64,000 bases of DNA from Pseudomonas sp. A-RE-19 (GCF_019956555.1 NZ_JAHBDQ010000002.1:62001-126000); one strand, 5' to 3'; shown: positions 46,768 through 56,507, counted from the first letter of the stretch. The notes: generated by a model not told the origin, from the sequence alone. Numbers and translations: made by a program.

Positions 46768-47611
46768 AACCTTCGACGATGTGCTCGGCCAGGCATTCGG
46801 TGATGGGCGAAGGGTTGTTCAGGTTGCGGATCAACATGATGCTGGCTTCCGGCAACAGCGGCAGGTCTTCGTTGGCGCCGAGGATGCGCATGTCCGGTGT
46901 GATCAGGCTTTCCAGCTGCGCGGTGATCGCCAGACCCGCGCTGACCACGGCCATCAACGCCGACAGGCTGGAGCTGTTGTAGGCAATGCGGTAATCGCGG
47001 CCCATGGCATCCAGGGCATTGCACGCCCAGAGGCGGCAGAAGCAATCACTGTTGAACATCGCCAGCGGCAGCGGCGTCTGTTCGTGGGCGCTGAAGCATT
47101 GGGCTTCGGCCCAGACAAAACGCTCCTTGCGCAACAATTGGCCAATCTCGTTACCCGGCTCTCGGGTGACGATGGACAGGTCCAGGTCCTGGCGCTGCAA
47201 CAGTTGCCGGGTCGATTCGCAGTGAACCTCGATCTGGATCAGCGGGTAGAACTGCGCGAAGCGCGACAGGATGCCCGGCAGAAAGCGCATGACGTAATCA
47301 TCGGGCGTACCGATGCGCACCGTGCCGACCATGTGTGGCTCGCGCAGGGTATTGAAGACTTCGCTGTGGAGTTTGAGGATGCGTCGCGCATAGCCCAGCA
47401 ATACCTGGCCTTCGGCGGTCAGCTTGACCTGGCGCCCGTCGCGTTCGAACAGTTGGCGCTGCAACACGTCCTCTTCCAGGCGTTTCATCTGCATGCTCAC
47501 CGCCGACTGGGTGCGGTTGACCATTTCACCGGCGCGGGTAAAACCGCCCTGATCGGCGATCGCGACGAAAGTGCGCAGTACATCGGTGTCGATACTGGGG
47601 TAGGCGGACAT
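46757..47611 (-). CDS. LysR-type transcriptional regulator, LrhA/HexA-like
   Basis: A 284-residue LysR regulator. The HTH region (residues about 8-68, DQGGFTRAGEMVNRTQSAVSMQ) and the GTVRIGTPDDYVMRFLP segment near residue 95 resemble the LrhA/HexA/PecT subgroup, which controls motility, virulence or sulfur genes in various bacteria. It overlaps the exporter gene tail to tail and is divergent from the DUF1127 gene. Target genes are unknown. Confidence 0.88.
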   Translation of the reverse strand: MSAYPSIDTDVLRTFVAIADQGGFTRAGEMVNRTQSAVSMQMKRLEEDVLQRQLFERDGRQVKLTAEGQVLLGYARRILKLHSEVFNTLREPHMVGTVRIGTPDDYVMRFLPGILSRFAQFYPLIQIEVHCESTRQLLQRQDLDLSIVTREPGNEIGQLLRKERFVWAEAQCFSAHEQTPLPLAMFNSDCFCRLWACNALDAMGRDYRIAYNSSSLSALMAVVSAGLAITAQLESLITPDMRILGANEDLPLLPEASIMLIRNLNNPSPITECLAEHIVEGFKL

Positions 47612-47707
47612 TCATCAATCTCCGAGATGTATGCCATCAGAAACATTCGTTGGATTGATCTTATCGCTGACGCGAGACTTGAGCCATCCCAAAAGGAGGG
47701 CAATACG

Positions 47708-47923
47708 ATGAAAGGTCATAACGAGCATGTAACGGAACAAAAATTTTCAATCCACGCGGTATCCGATCTGCTGCACAAGTTTAGTCGCTGGTACGAACTT
47801 CACCGCGAACGTGAAATGTTGGCGAGCTTGAGCGACGAAGCACTGAAGGATATCGGCGTGAGCCGTGCGGATGTGGAGCATGAGACGGTAAGACCGTTCT
47901 GGGATGATCCGATGCATAAATGA
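47708..47923 (+). CDS. DUF1127 (YjiS-like) small protein
   Basis: A 71-residue protein with the DUF1127 core in its second half: WYELHREREMLASLSDEALKDIGVSRADVE, an arginine/leucine-rich helical pair. DUF1127 proteins in other bacteria bind RNA or act in phosphate and stress responses; the role in pseudomonads is open. A strong AAAGGAGGG precedes ATG 47708. It is divergent from the LysR gene, which may regulate it. Confidence 0.85.
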   Translation: MKGHNEHVTEQKFSIHAVSDLLHKFSRWYELHREREMLASLSDEALKDIGVSRADVEHETVRPFWDDPMHK

Positions 47924-47987
47924 TGATGCCATCGCTACACAAACCGCTTGTGGGTGAGGTAGGTTGCGAGCAGACAAGGAGATGCTC

Positions 47988-49217
47988 ATGCCCGCCACAC
48001 TGTCCTTTTCCCTTAAACAGGCTCGGCGTCTGGCGCTGGCCGCCCAAGGATTCAACGGGCGCCAGCCGCCAGCGGCGATCAAAGCGGTTCAGCTCAACCG
48101 GCTGATCGAACGCCTGGGGATTCTGCAGATCGATTCGGTCAATGCGTTAGTGCGTTCGCACTACCTTCCCTTGTTTTCCCGTCTTGGCAATTACTCATCC
48201 GACTTGCTTGATCAGGCTGCCTGGAGTCAGGGTCGTCGACGCACGTTATTCGAGTATTGGGGCCACGAAGCGTCGCTGCTGCCCTTGTCGATGTACCCCC
48301 TGATGCGCTGGCGGATGCAGCGCGCGACCCGTGGCGAATACATCTATCAGCAACTGGCGCGCTTCGGTCGTGAGCAGCAAGACACGATTCGCCGCGTTCT
48401 GGCGTCGGTTCAGGAACTCGGTGCGCTGGGTGCCGGCAGTTTGTCGACCCGTCAGGAACGGGCAGGACCGTGGTGGGACTGGAGCGCGGAAAAACATGCA
48501 CTGGAATGGTTGTTCGCTGCCGGTGAAGTGACCGTGGCCGGTCGGCGCGGGTTCGAACGGCTTTATGATTTGCCAGAGCGGGTGATTCCTTCGGCAATAC
48601 TTCAACAGCCCTTGCTCAGCGAGGCCGAGGCTCAGCGCGGACTGTTATTGCACGCCGCCTCGGCTTTGGGCGTCGGCACGGAAAAGGACCTGCGGGACTA
48701 TTTTCGCTTGAACCCTGCCGATAGCCGACCGCGTCTGGCGGAGCTGGTCGAGGAGGGTGGTCTGTTGGTGTGTGAGGTTGAAGGCTGGCGGCAACCGGCC
48801 TATTGCCTGCCATCGCCGAAAGTCCCCCGCAAGGTCGAGGCCAGTGCGCTGCTTTCACCGTTTGATTCGCTGATCTGGGAACGCAGCCGTACCGAGCGAT
48901 TGTTCGATTTCCGTTATCGGCTGGAGATTTATACGCCGCAGCACAAGCGCGTCTATGGCTATTACGTACTGCCGTTTTTGCACCATGAACGGATTGCCGC
49001 ACGGGTCGACTTGCGCGCCGAGCGAGCGTTGGGTCGGCTGGCGGTGCACGCCGTGCATGAGGAGGCGCCGGGGCTGGATGAGGCGGGGATGCTGGCGTTG
49101 GCGGTCAATCTGCGGCAGATGGCCGATTGGTTGGGGCTGGCGCAGGTTCAGTTGAATTGCCCGCGGGCGAGTGCGGCGCGGTTGCGGGTGGCATTGGCTC
49201 AATTCAGTGTTGTTTGA
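47988..49217 (+). CDS. YcaQ-like winged-helix DNA glycosylase
   Basis: A 409-residue protein of the YcaQ/AlkX (HTH_42) family: tandem winged helices and a catalytic QxD motif, here QID in LGILQIDSVNAL near residue 43. Members unhook DNA interstrand crosslinks and remove N7-alkylated bases. ATG 47988 is chosen because AAGGAG lies six bases upstream; ATG 47982 and TTG 47964 lack proper spacing. It stands alone and is followed by a REP doublet. Confidence 0.88.
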   Translation: MPATLSFSLKQARRLALAAQGFNGRQPPAAIKAVQLNRLIERLGILQIDSVNALVRSHYLPLFSRLGNYSSDLLDQAAWSQGRRRTLFEYWGHEASLLPLSMYPLMRWRMQRATRGEYIYQQLARFGREQQDTIRRVLASVQELGALGAGSLSTRQERAGPWWDWSAEKHALEWLFAAGEVTVAGRRGFERLYDLPERVIPSAILQQPLLSEAEAQRGLLLHAASALGVGTEKDLRDYFRLNPADSRPRLAELVEEGGLLVCEVEGWRQPAYCLPSPKVPRKVEASALLSPFDSLIWERSRTERLFDFRYRLEIYTPQHKRVYGYYVLPFLHHERIAARVDLRAERALGRLAVHAVHEEAPGLDEAGMLALAVNLRQMADWLGLAQVQLNCPRASAARLRVALAQFSVV

Positions 49218-49224
49218 ACTGGCG

Positions 49225-49291
49225 CCATCGCGAGCAGGCTCGCTCCCACAGGTACAGCGCAATCCTGTGGGAGCGAGCCTGCTCGCGATGG
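49225..49291. repeat. REP doublet, family B
   Basis: Perfect 28-base inverted arms with an 11-base spacer, between convergent genes. Confidence 0.92.
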
Positions 49292-49303
49292 GTTCAATGC
49301 GGT

Positions 49304-50650
49304 TTAGCGCCGAACCTGCTTCAGGGTTTCAGCAATCAAAAACGCCAATTCCAGCGACTGATCGGCATTCATCCGTGGATCGCAGTGGGTGTGGTAGCGA
49401 TCCGACAACCCGTCCTCGGTAATCGGCCGTGCGCCGCCGATGCATTCGGTGACATTCTGCCCGGTCATTTCGATGTGGATGCCACCGGCATAACTGCCTT
49501 CCGCCTCGTGAACCTGGAAGAACTGCTTCACCTCGCCAAGGATCTGTGCGAAGTCGCGGGTCTTGTAGCCGCTGCTGGCCTTGATGGTATTGCCGTGCAT
49601 CGGGTCGGAGCTCCAAAGCACCTGCTTGCCTTCGCGCTGCACCGCGCGGATCAGCTGTGGCAGGTGATCGCCGACCTTGTTCGCGCCCATCCGCGCAATC
49701 AGGTTCAGGCGACCCGGGTCGTTGTCCGGGTTGAGCACATCGATCAGGCGAATCAGGTCTTCAGGGTTCATGCTCGGGCCGACCTTCACGCCGATCGGGT
49801 TGTGCACCCCGCGCAGGAATTCGACATGAGCACCGTCCAGTTGACGGGTGCGGTCGCCAATCCACAGCATGTGGGCCGAGCAGTCGTAGTAGTCGTTGGT
49901 CAGGCTGTCGCGACGCACGAAGGCTTCTTCGTAGTTCAGCAGCAGCGCTTCATGGGCGGTGAAGAAACTGGTTTCGCGCAGTTGCGGCGAGCTGTCCATG
50001 CCGCAGGCGCGCATGAAGGCCAGGGTTTCATCGATGCGATCAGCCAGGTGGCTGTACTTCTCGGCCAGCGCCGAGTTGGCGATGAAGTCCAGGTTCCACT
50101 TGTGTACCTGATGCAGGTCGGCGAAACCGCCCTGGGCGAAGGCGCGCAACAGGTTAAGGGTCGCAGTGGACTGATGGTAGGACTGCAGCAGGCGATCCGG
50201 GTCCGGTACGCGGCTTTTTTCGTCGAAACCAATACCATTGACGATGTCGCCACGGTAGGCCGGCAGCGTCACGCCGTTGATGGTTTCATCGTTGGCCGAA
50301 CGGGGTTTGGCGAACTGGCCGGCCATGCGTCCGACCTTGACCACCGGGCAACCGGCGGCGAAGGTCATGACGATCGCCATTTGCAGCAACACTTTAAACG
50401 TGTCGCGAATTTTCGCGGCGGAAAACTCGGCAAAGCTTTCAGCGCAATCGCCGCCCTGCAACAGAAACGCCCGGCCCTGGGTCACTTCGGCAAACTGACG
50501 GCGCAACTCCCGGGCTTCGCCGGCAAACACCAGCGGCGGATAGCTCGCCAGGGTTTGCTCGACGTGCAGCAAATGCGCCGCGTCGGGATATTGAGGTTGT
50601 TGCTGGATCGGCAGGGCGCGCCAGCTGTCAGGGCTCCAGGGTTGGCTCAT
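49304..50650 (-). CDS. DAHP synthase, class II
   Basis: A 448-residue class II (plant/AroG-II type) 3-deoxy-7-phosphoheptulonate synthase. Blocks include [12 protein letters not shown] near residue 60, [11 protein letters not shown] near 108, [19 protein letters not shown] near 210, GPSMNPEDL near 295, [10 protein letters not shown] near 350 and [10 protein letters not shown] near 410. It catalyses the same first shikimate-pathway step as the class I enzyme at 35 kb but is regulated differently in pseudomonads. No phenazine or siderophore genes adjoin it, so it appears to be the housekeeping class II enzyme. Confidence 0.95.
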   Translation of the reverse strand: MSQPWSPDSWRALPIQQQPQYPDAAHLLHVEQTLASYPPLVFAGEARELRRQFAEVTQGRAFLLQGGDCAESFAEFSAAKIRDTFKVLLQMAIVMTFAAGCPVVKVGRMAGQFAKPRSANDETINGVTLPAYRGDIVNGIGFDEKSRVPDPDRLLQSYHQSTATLNLLRAFAQGGFADLHQVHKWNLDFIANSALAEKYSHLADRIDETLAFMRACGMDSSPQLRETSFFTAHEALLLNYEEAFVRRDSLTNDYYDCSAHMLWIGDRTRQLDGAHVEFLRGVHNPIGVKVGPSMNPEDLIRLIDVLNPDNDPGRLNLIARMGANKVGDHLPQLIRAVQREGKQVLWSSDPMHGNTIKASSGYKTRDFAQILGEVKQFFQVHEAEGSYAGGIHIEMTGQNVTECIGGARPITEDGLSDRYHTHCDPRMNADQSLELAFLIAETLKQVRR

Positions 50651-50801
50651 TGCAGTCTCTAGTGTTTTACGCTCGGACGGTTATGTTATCAGCAATTAGT
50701 GCGTGACCTGTTCCCGTTGCTTCGCGGACAATCGCGCCTTTGCCGCGCCACCCACGCGGTCTTATTGCGTTACCGGGTCACGGTGACGATCAGGAGACGA
50801 A

Positions 50802-51557
50802 ATGACTGAGGAGCGCGTCGAGCATCTGCTCGCCGAGGTACAGGATGAGTTCGGCGTGATTCGCGTGCTGGAAGTGGCCGATTACCGTTTCCTGGAGTTC
50901 GGTGATGCCATCGAACAGAGCTGCGTGTTCACCGCTGACCCGAGCTGGCTCGAATACGATTACACCCGCGCGATGCTGATCGGCGCGCTGTGCCACGAAC
51001 AACCGGAAAGCGCGCTGTTCCTCGGCCTCGGCGCCGGGACGCTGACCCAGGCTTGCCTGAAATTCCTGCCGCTGGAGGACGTCGAAGCCATTGAGCTGCG
51101 CCCCGACGTGCCGCGCCTGGCCATCGAGTATCTGGGGCTCGATGATGATCCGCGGCTGTACATTCGCGTCGGCGATGCTTTGGAATTGCTCGATACGGCT
51201 GAACCGGCCGATCTGATTTTCGTCGACCTCTATACCGATGTCGGGCCAGGTGTCGGGCATCTGGCCTGGAGTTTTCTGGAAAACTGTCAGAAACGGTTGA
51301 ATCCGGGGGGCTGGCTGGTGATCAACCAGTGGGCCACCGACGACGGCAAGCCGTTGGGGGCAGCATTGTTGCGCGGCCTTTATCACCGCCATTACTGGGA
51401 ACTGCCGGTGAAGGAGGGCAACGTGATTCTGATCGTGCCATCCGAGCTGGATCAGGAACTGGATAGCGATGGGCTGATCGCGCGCGCTGAAGGTCTGGCA
51501 CCGCGATTGGGGTATTCGTTGCAGTCGTTGATCAAGGCGATTCGGCCGGCAACTTGA
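50802..51557 (+). CDS. Spermidine synthase-like methyltransferase-fold protein
   Basis: A 251-residue protein of the spermidine synthase/Rossmann methyltransferase superfamily: glycine motif FLGLGAGTLTQACL near residue 70, the acidic VEAIELRPDVP after strand 2, DLIFVDLYTD near 142 and GGWLVINQW near 168. Polyamine-binding residues typical of true SpeE are not obvious, so function is uncertain. It is divergent from the DAHP synthase; the gap of 151 bases has no distinct promoter by eye. Confidence 0.82.
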   Translation: MTEERVEHLLAEVQDEFGVIRVLEVADYRFLEFGDAIEQSCVFTADPSWLEYDYTRAMLIGALCHEQPESALFLGLGAGTLTQACLKFLPLEDVEAIELRPDVPRLAIEYLGLDDDPRLYIRVGDALELLDTAEPADLIFVDLYTDVGPGVGHLAWSFLENCQKRLNPGGWLVINQWATDDGKPLGAALLRGLYHRHYWELPVKEGNVILIVPSELDQELDSDGLIARAEGLAPRLGYSLQSLIKAIRPAT

Positions 51558-51588
51558 AGGCCTGACCGATTTTGCGAATGGAATCCGT

Positions 51589-51691
51589 GTAGGAGCTGCC
51601 GAAGGCTGCGATCTTTTGATTTTGATCTTCCGGGGTCCTTGAATGCGCTGAAAATCAAGATCAAAAGATCGCAGCCTTCGGCAGCTCCTAC
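51589..51691. repeat. REP doublet, family A
   Basis: Inverted arms of more than 30 bases between the convergent spermidine synthase-like and enoyl-CoA hydratase genes. Confidence 0.9.
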
Positions 51692-51716
51692 AGGGTGATT
51701 GTTGTATCAACAGGTG

Positions 51717-52508
51717 TCAGCAGCCTTTGAAGACGCCCGGCCGTTTCTCGATCATCGACCGCACACCCTCCCTGGCATCCTCGCTGTTCAGCAATGTCTT
51801 CACCAGCGCCGGCAAGGCCTGAGCTGCTGCCATTTCACCCTCATAGCGCGCCTGCCGGGCAGACATCAGAGTCGCCTGAACCCCCAGCGGTGCCTGCCGG
51901 GCAATCCGCTCCGCCAATTCAATTGCCCGTGGCAGCAAGTCCTCGCTGGCCATGACCTCCTGCACTAACCCCAGATGCAAGGCGTCATGAGCGTCGAACT
52001 CATCGCCGGTGAGCAGCCAGCGCATGGCATTGCCCCAACCGGCGACCTGATGCAGGCGCAAGGTGGCGCCGCCGAACGGGAAGATCCCGCGCTGCACTTC
52101 CTTCTGGGCAAAACGGGTGTTGCTGGCGCACAGGTTGATGTCGGCGGCCAGCATCAACTCGATGCCCACGGTCAGGCAGTAACCTTGCGCGGCGACAATC
52201 ACCGGTTTAGTGACCCTGGGGCCGGCGAACACGCCCCATGGATCGCAACCACCGGGGGGTGCCTGCCAGCCTTCGGCCAGGGCCGCGCTGGCACTGATCA
52301 GATCGAGCCCGGCGGTGAAATGCTCGCCATGCCCGAACACCACCGCTACGCGCGCCTCGCTGTCAGCCTCGAACTCGCCATAGGCCAGGCTGAGTTCGTT
52401 GAGCAGCTCAAGATCGAAGGCATTGCGTTTGGCCACCCGATCCAGGCCGATCATCAGGACATGGCCGTTCCGTTCACGGGTTACACGACTGGGGCTGGGC
52501 TGATTCAT
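51717..52508 (-). CDS. Enoyl-CoA hydratase/isomerase family protein
   Basis: A 263-residue crotonase-fold enzyme. The oxyanion-hole segments are GEHFTAGLDL near residue 68 and AAQGYCLTVGIELMLAADINL near 110; a glutamate pair like that of true hydratases is only partly visible (KEVQRGIFPFGG). It hydrates or isomerises enoyl-CoA esters. GAGGAAA lies eight bases before ATG 52508; the longer upstream frame runs into the deaD promoter region and is not credible. Confidence 0.87.
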   Translation of the reverse strand: MNQPSPSRVTRERNGHVLMIGLDRVAKRNAFDLELLNELSLAYGEFEADSEARVAVVFGHGEHFTAGLDLISASAALAEGWQAPPGGCDPWGVFAGPRVTKPVIVAAQGYCLTVGIELMLAADINLCASNTRFAQKEVQRGIFPFGGATLRLHQVAGWGNAMRWLLTGDEFDAHDALHLGLVQEVMASEDLLPRAIELAERIARQAPLGVQATLMSARQARYEGEMAAAQALPALVKTLLNSEDAREGVRSMIEKRPGVFKGC

Positions 52509-52704
52509 GGAGCATTTCCTCGGGCGGGAAGGGTGTGTCAGACCAGAGGTCTGCGTCCCCAGGGTGAACCGTTTTAGCGTCGTCGCCAGCAGGGCCGGGC
52601 CTTTGCAAAATAGACTGTCGCACAATTATCCGCAAAGCCCGTGACAGAACGGCGTACGCCGGTTTTTTCCGATAAAAAAAGCTCCCTTTTCGGGCGAATT
52701 CCGG

Positions 52705-52710
52705 TATAGT
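52705..52710 (+). promoter_or_regulatory. Probable -10 element of deaD
   Basis: TATAGT with a poor -35. It implies a leader of about 210 bases. The gap 52509-52929 carries this promoter and a structured leader with hairpins at 52755-52770 (CCGAAGC/GCTTCGG) and 52778-52790 (TCCGC/GCGGA). Confidence 0.5.
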
Positions 52711-52894
52711 GCGCGCCGGCCTTTAACCGGGCCGCGTTTAGGTAGCGCAATTCCCCGAAGCCAGCTTCGGCTGCATGTCCGCACAGCGGACTCTTCCTTG
52801 ACGAATCTTTTTCATTCATTCGTTTTCGCAAATCCCCGCCGACAAAGCAGCCAGGGCGACTCTTGAGTCTTACACGGCATGCGCAGCTTTGGAG

Positions 52895-52932
52895 CATGGG
52901 TCTTTGCGGATGCACTTAGAGGCAGACCCATG
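52895..52932 (+). promoter_or_regulatory. Hairpin enclosing the deaD start codon
   Basis: CATGGGTCT (52895-52903) pairs perfectly with AGACCCATG (52924-52932). The right arm includes the ATG start at 52930-52932; the ribosome site AGAGG lies in the 20-base loop. It could hold back translation until opened. Confidence 0.6.
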
Positions 52933-54603
52933 ACCCAGGAAACCGGCGGCTTCGCCGCTTTTAATCTTAATCCGAATATTCTTGCAGCCGTCATTGCGAC
53001 CGGCTACGAAGAGCCTTCGGCTATTCAGCAGCAATCGATCCCGATCATCATGGCCGGTCACGACATGATTGGTCAGGCGCAAACCGGTACGGGTAAAACC
53101 GCCGCGTTCGCCCTGCCGATCCTGCACCGCATCGATCCTGCCAAGCGCGAGCCGCAAGCCCTGATCCTGGCGCCAACCCGTGAGTTGGCGCTGCAAGTAG
53201 CAACCGCTTTCGAAACCTACGCCAAGCAAATGCCGGGCGTTACCGTTGTGGCCGTTTACGGCGGCGCGCCTATGGGCCCGCAACTGAAAGCAATCCGTAA
53301 TGGCGCACAGATCGTTGTCGCCACGCCGGGCCGTCTGTGCGACCACCTGCGTCGTGACGAAAAAGTCTTGGCCACCGTGAACCACCTGGTTCTCGACGAA
53401 GCCGATGAAATGCTCAAACTGGGTTTCATGGACGACCTCGAAGTTATCTTCAAGGCTCTGCCAGCAACCCGTCAGACCGTATTGTTCTCGGCCACCCTGC
53501 CGCAGTCGATCCGTGCCATTGCCGAACGCCATCTGCGCGATCCGCAACACGTGAAGATTCAGACCAAGACTCAGACCGTTACCGCGATCGAACAGGCTCA
53601 CCTGTTGGTTCACGCTGACCAGAAGACCTCGGCTGTATTGAGCCTGCTGGAAGTGGAAGATTTCGACGCCCTGATCATGTTCGTGCGCACCAAGCAAGCG
53701 ACCCTGGACCTGGCCAGTGCCCTGGAAGCCAAAGGCTACAAAGCCGCTGCGCTGAACGGTGACATTGCTCAGAACCAGCGTGAGCGCGTGATCGAATCCC
53801 TCAAGGATGGCCGTCTGGACATCGTTGTGGCGACCGACGTTGCCGCTCGTGGTCTGGACGTTCCGCGTATCACTCACGTGTTCAACGTTGACATGCCGTA
53901 CGACCCTGAGTCCTACGTTCACCGTATCGGCCGTACTGGCCGTGCCGGTCGCGAAGGTCGTGCACTGCTGCTGGTGACTCCGCGTGAGCGCCGCATGCTG
54001 CAAGTGATCGAGCGTGTAACCGGTCAGAAGGTTGCCGAAGTTCGTCTGCCGGATGCTCAGGCCGTTCTCGATGCCCGCATCAAGAAACTGACCAACAGCC
54101 TGTCGCCGCTGGTTGCTGATGCCGAATCGACTCACGGTGATCTGCTGGATCGTCTGACCGCCGACATCGGTTGCACCCCGCGTGCACTGGCCGCTGCTCT
54201 GCTGCGCAAGGCAACCAACGCTCAGGCGCTGACCCTGGCTGCAATCGAGAAAGAACGTCCACTGGTGCCGAACAACGCACCGCGTGGCGATCGTCCAGAG
54301 CGTACCGGTGATCGTCCGGACCGTGGTGACCGCGAGCGTCGTGCTCCGGTTCCATTGGCTGAAGGTCGTGCTCGTTGCCGTACCGCGCTGGGTGCGCGTG
54401 ATGGTATCGCTGCCAAGAACCTGCTGGGCGCCATCCTCAACGAAGGTGGTCTGGCACGTGAAGCCATCGGTCGCATCCAGGTGCGTGACAGCTTCAGCCT
54501 CGTCGAGCTGCCGGAAGATGGTCTGGAGCGTCTGCTGACCAAACTGAAGGACACTCGCGTTGCCGGTAAGCAGTTGAAGCTGCGTCGCTATCGCGAAGAT
54601 TGA
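52930..54603 (+). CDS. deaD: DEAD-box ATP-dependent RNA helicase DeaD/CsdA
   Basis: A 557-residue helicase. Motifs: Q-motif GYEEPSAIQQQSIP near residue 27, AQTGTGKT near 50, PTRELALQ, TPGRL, DEAD within VLDEADEML near 155, SAT, ARGLD and HRIGRTGRAGR. The C-terminal part has a charged low-complexity linker (about 460-485) and a DbpA-type RNA-binding domain at the end. It unwinds structured RNA and assists ribosome assembly and decay, mainly in the cold. The long leader is typical of cold-shock helicase genes. ATG 52930 is preferred to 52879 on homology. Confidence 0.95.
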   Translation: MTQETGGFAAFNLNPNILAAVIATGYEEPSAIQQQSIPIIMAGHDMIGQAQTGTGKTAAFALPILHRIDPAKREPQALILAPTRELALQVATAFETYAKQMPGVTVVAVYGGAPMGPQLKAIRNGAQIVVATPGRLCDHLRRDEKVLATVNHLVLDEADEMLKLGFMDDLEVIFKALPATRQTVLFSATLPQSIRAIAERHLRDPQHVKIQTKTQTVTAIEQAHLLVHADQKTSAVLSLLEVEDFDALIMFVRTKQATLDLASALEAKGYKAAALNGDIAQNQRERVIESLKDGRLDIVVATDVAARGLDVPRITHVFNVDMPYDPESYVHRIGRTGRAGREGRALLLVTPRERRMLQVIERVTGQKVAEVRLPDAQAVLDARIKKLTNSLSPLVADAESTHGDLLDRLTADIGCTPRALAAALLRKATNAQALTLAAIEKERPLVPNNAPRGDRPERTGDRPDRGDRERRAPVPLAEGRARCRTALGARDGIAAKNLLGAILNEGGLAREAIGRIQVRDSFSLVELPEDGLERLLTKLKDTRVAGKQLKLRRYRED

Positions 54604-54631
54604 TCCGCTCTCGAGCTGATTGATCGAACAT

Positions 54632-54664
54632 AAAAAATCCCCGACTGGTTCGGGGATTTTTTTT
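54632..54664 (+). terminator. Rho-independent terminator of deaD
   Basis: Stem AAATCCCCG/CGGGGATTT followed by a T-run. Confidence 0.92.
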
Positions 54665-54704
54665 GCCTGCTGTTTTGTTCATGGCTGTTGAGCGGCGTCG
54701 TCCC

Positions 54705-54770
54705 CATCGCGAGCAGGCTCGCTCCCACAGGGAAACGCATTCCAGTGTGGGAGCGAGCCTGCTCGCGATG
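54705..54770. repeat. REP doublet, family B
   Basis: Inverted 25-base arms between deaD and the convergent dioxygenase gene. Confidence 0.92.
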
Positions 54771-54790
54771 CGGGCGACTCGGTCTACCTT

Positions 54791-55558
54791 TCAGCCAAAG
54801 CGATAAATATCCATCCCCAGCGCCCCCATGGTGAACCCTTGGTGCGCAATGCTGAACTCACCCCCGGCCGCGCGGGCAAAGTACAGTGGCAGCAGATGCT
54901 CATCGCTTGGATGGTTACGCACAGCGTTCGGAGCTTGCTGACGATAATCGTGCAGCGCGGCTTCGTCGTTCGCTTCGAGTTTCTCGATCATCCAGTCGCG
55001 GAACGCCTTGGCCCAGGGCTCGACGCTTTCCGGGCCGGCGTGCCAGTCCAGTTCGCGCAGGTTGTGGGTGATACTGCCGGAGCCGATCAACAGCACGCCG
55101 TGTTCGCGCAGGCTGGCCAAGGCATGGCCGACGCGGGTTTGCAGGGCAGGGCCGCCACGGGTGGGCAGCGAGACTTGCACCACCGGGATGTCAGCCTGCG
55201 GATACATCAACGACAAGGGCACCCAAACGCCATGGTCGAACGGTCGCTGGGCGTCAATGCGCGCTGGCAGACCATCGGTCTTCAGCAGCTCGACTACCTC
55301 CGCCGCCAGTTGTGGATTGCCGGGGGCTGGGTATTGCACCTCGAACAAGGCCTTTGGAAAACCACCAAAGTCGTGCCAGGTTTCAGGCTGGGGGTTGCCG
55401 CTGACCAGCAGTTCGCTGCTTTCCCAATGCGCGGAAACAATTACGATAGCCTTGGGTTTCGGCAATGCGGCGGCCAGACGTGCGAGGGCCGGTCCGCTGG
55501 CGCCGGGTTCCAGGGCTAGCATCGGGGAGCCATGAGAGATATACAGGCTGGGGAACAT
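54791..55558 (-). CDS. 4,5-DOPA dioxygenase-like extradiol ring-cleavage enzyme (YgiD family)
   Basis: A 255-residue class III (LigB-type) extradiol dioxygenase homologue. The metal ligands and catalytic histidines lie in ISHGSPM near residue 8, SAHWES near 42, FDHGVWVPL near 108 and a GSGSITHNL segment near 162. E. coli YgiD of this family cleaves L-DOPA; the natural substrate is unclear. It is divergent from tpm, about 100 bases apart. Confidence 0.88.
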   Translation of the reverse strand: MFPSLYISHGSPMLALEPGASGPALARLAAALPKPKAIVIVSAHWESSELLVSGNPQPETWHDFGGFPKALFEVQYPAPGNPQLAAEVVELLKTDGLPARIDAQRPFDHGVWVPLSLMYPQADIPVVQVSLPTRGGPALQTRVGHALASLREHGVLLIGSGSITHNLRELDWHAGPESVEPWAKAFRDWMIEKLEANDEAALHDYRQQAPNAVRNHPSDEHLLPLYFARAAGGEFSIAHQGFTMGALGMDIYRFG

Positions 55559-55661
55559 GAATGAGCTCCTGAGAGTAAGATGGCACCATCTTCAGTCAGA
55601 TCATTGATCTAAATCTAATATAAGTTTTAGGGTCTTTTGATCGAATTTTTCGGGGTTAATT

Positions 55662-56318
55662 ATGCAGCCGGAGTTTTGGCACAAACGATGGGCGTCGAAT
55701 CAGATCGGCTTTCATCTGCCGGAAGTGAATCCTCATCTGCAACGGTTCTGGCCAGCGTTGAGCCTGGAAGAGGGCACTCGCGTGCTGGTGCCGCTGTGTG
55801 GGAAAAGTCTGGATCTGTTGTGGCTGGCGCACCGAGGTCATGAGGTCTTGGGGATTGAACTGTCGGAAAAGGCCGTGGAGGACTTCTTCAATGAGCATCA
55901 ATTTGACCCGGACGTCAGTGAGCAGGGGCCGTTCAAGGTCTATCGGGCGGGGTCGATCGAGTTGTGGTGCGGTGATTTCTTCGAGTTGACGGCAGGCGAT
56001 GTCGCCGATTGCAGCGCACTGTACGACCGCGCAGCGTTGATCGCTTTGCCGCCGGCGATGCGTGAGCGATATGCGGCTCATCTGATTCGCATTCTGCCAA
56101 AGGATTCTCTGGGGCTATTGATTACCCTGGATTACGACCAGACGCAGATGGATGGGCCGCCCTTCGCAGTGCTGGATGATGAGGTGCAACGATTGTTCGG
56201 CGATGTGTGGGCGCTGAAGATTCTGGAAGACCAGGACGTCCTGGGTGAGAGCTGGAAGTTTCTCGACGCCGGTGTCACGCGGCTTGAAGAGCGGGTTTAT
56301 CGGGTTTCCAGCCATTAA
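55662..56318 (+). CDS. tpm: Thiopurine S-methyltransferase
   Basis: A 218-residue SAM-dependent methyltransferase of the TPMT family: start [18 protein letters not shown], glycine motif [19 protein letters not shown] near residue 45-63, then [12 protein letters not shown] and [11 protein letters not shown] near 125. Bacterial members methylate tellurite and selenite, conferring resistance. It is transcribed alone. A family C REP doublet and a bidirectional terminator separate it from htpX. Confidence 0.94.
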   Translation: MQPEFWHKRWASNQIGFHLPEVNPHLQRFWPALSLEEGTRVLVPLCGKSLDLLWLAHRGHEVLGIELSEKAVEDFFNEHQFDPDVSEQGPFKVYRAGSIELWCGDFFELTAGDVADCSALYDRAALIALPPAMRERYAAHLIRILPKDSLGLLITLDYDQTQMDGPPFAVLDDEVQRLFGDVWALKILEDQDVLGESWKFLDAGVTRLEERVYRVSSH

Positions 56319-56340
56319 GGTGTGTTGAGTTTGTTGGCCT

Positions 56341-56418
56341 CTTCGCGGGCAAGCCTCGCTCCTACAGGATTTGTGTCGTCCACCACAAAACCTGTAGGAG
56401 CGAGGCTTGCCCGCGAAG
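56341..56418. repeat. REP doublet, family C
   Basis: Perfect 28-base inverted arms between tpm and htpX. Confidence 0.92.
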
Positions 56419-56452
56419 AGGTCCTGATGAACACCGCATTAATCAAGCAGCC

Positions 56453-56489
56453 AAAAAAAAGGCCCGCATCACTGCGGGCCTTTTCTTTT
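56453..56489. terminator. Bidirectional terminator between tpm and htpX
   Basis: Stem AAAAGGCCCGCA/TGCGGGCCTTTT with A-run on the left and T-rich right side; works for htpX and probably tpm. Confidence 0.88.
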
Positions 56490-56507
56490 AGTGCGGAGCG
56501 GAGCCTG

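Noticed and set aside
52870..54135. 421-codon minus-strand frame opposite deaD
   Set aside because: Antisense shadow of deaD, with low-complexity composition and no ribosome site.
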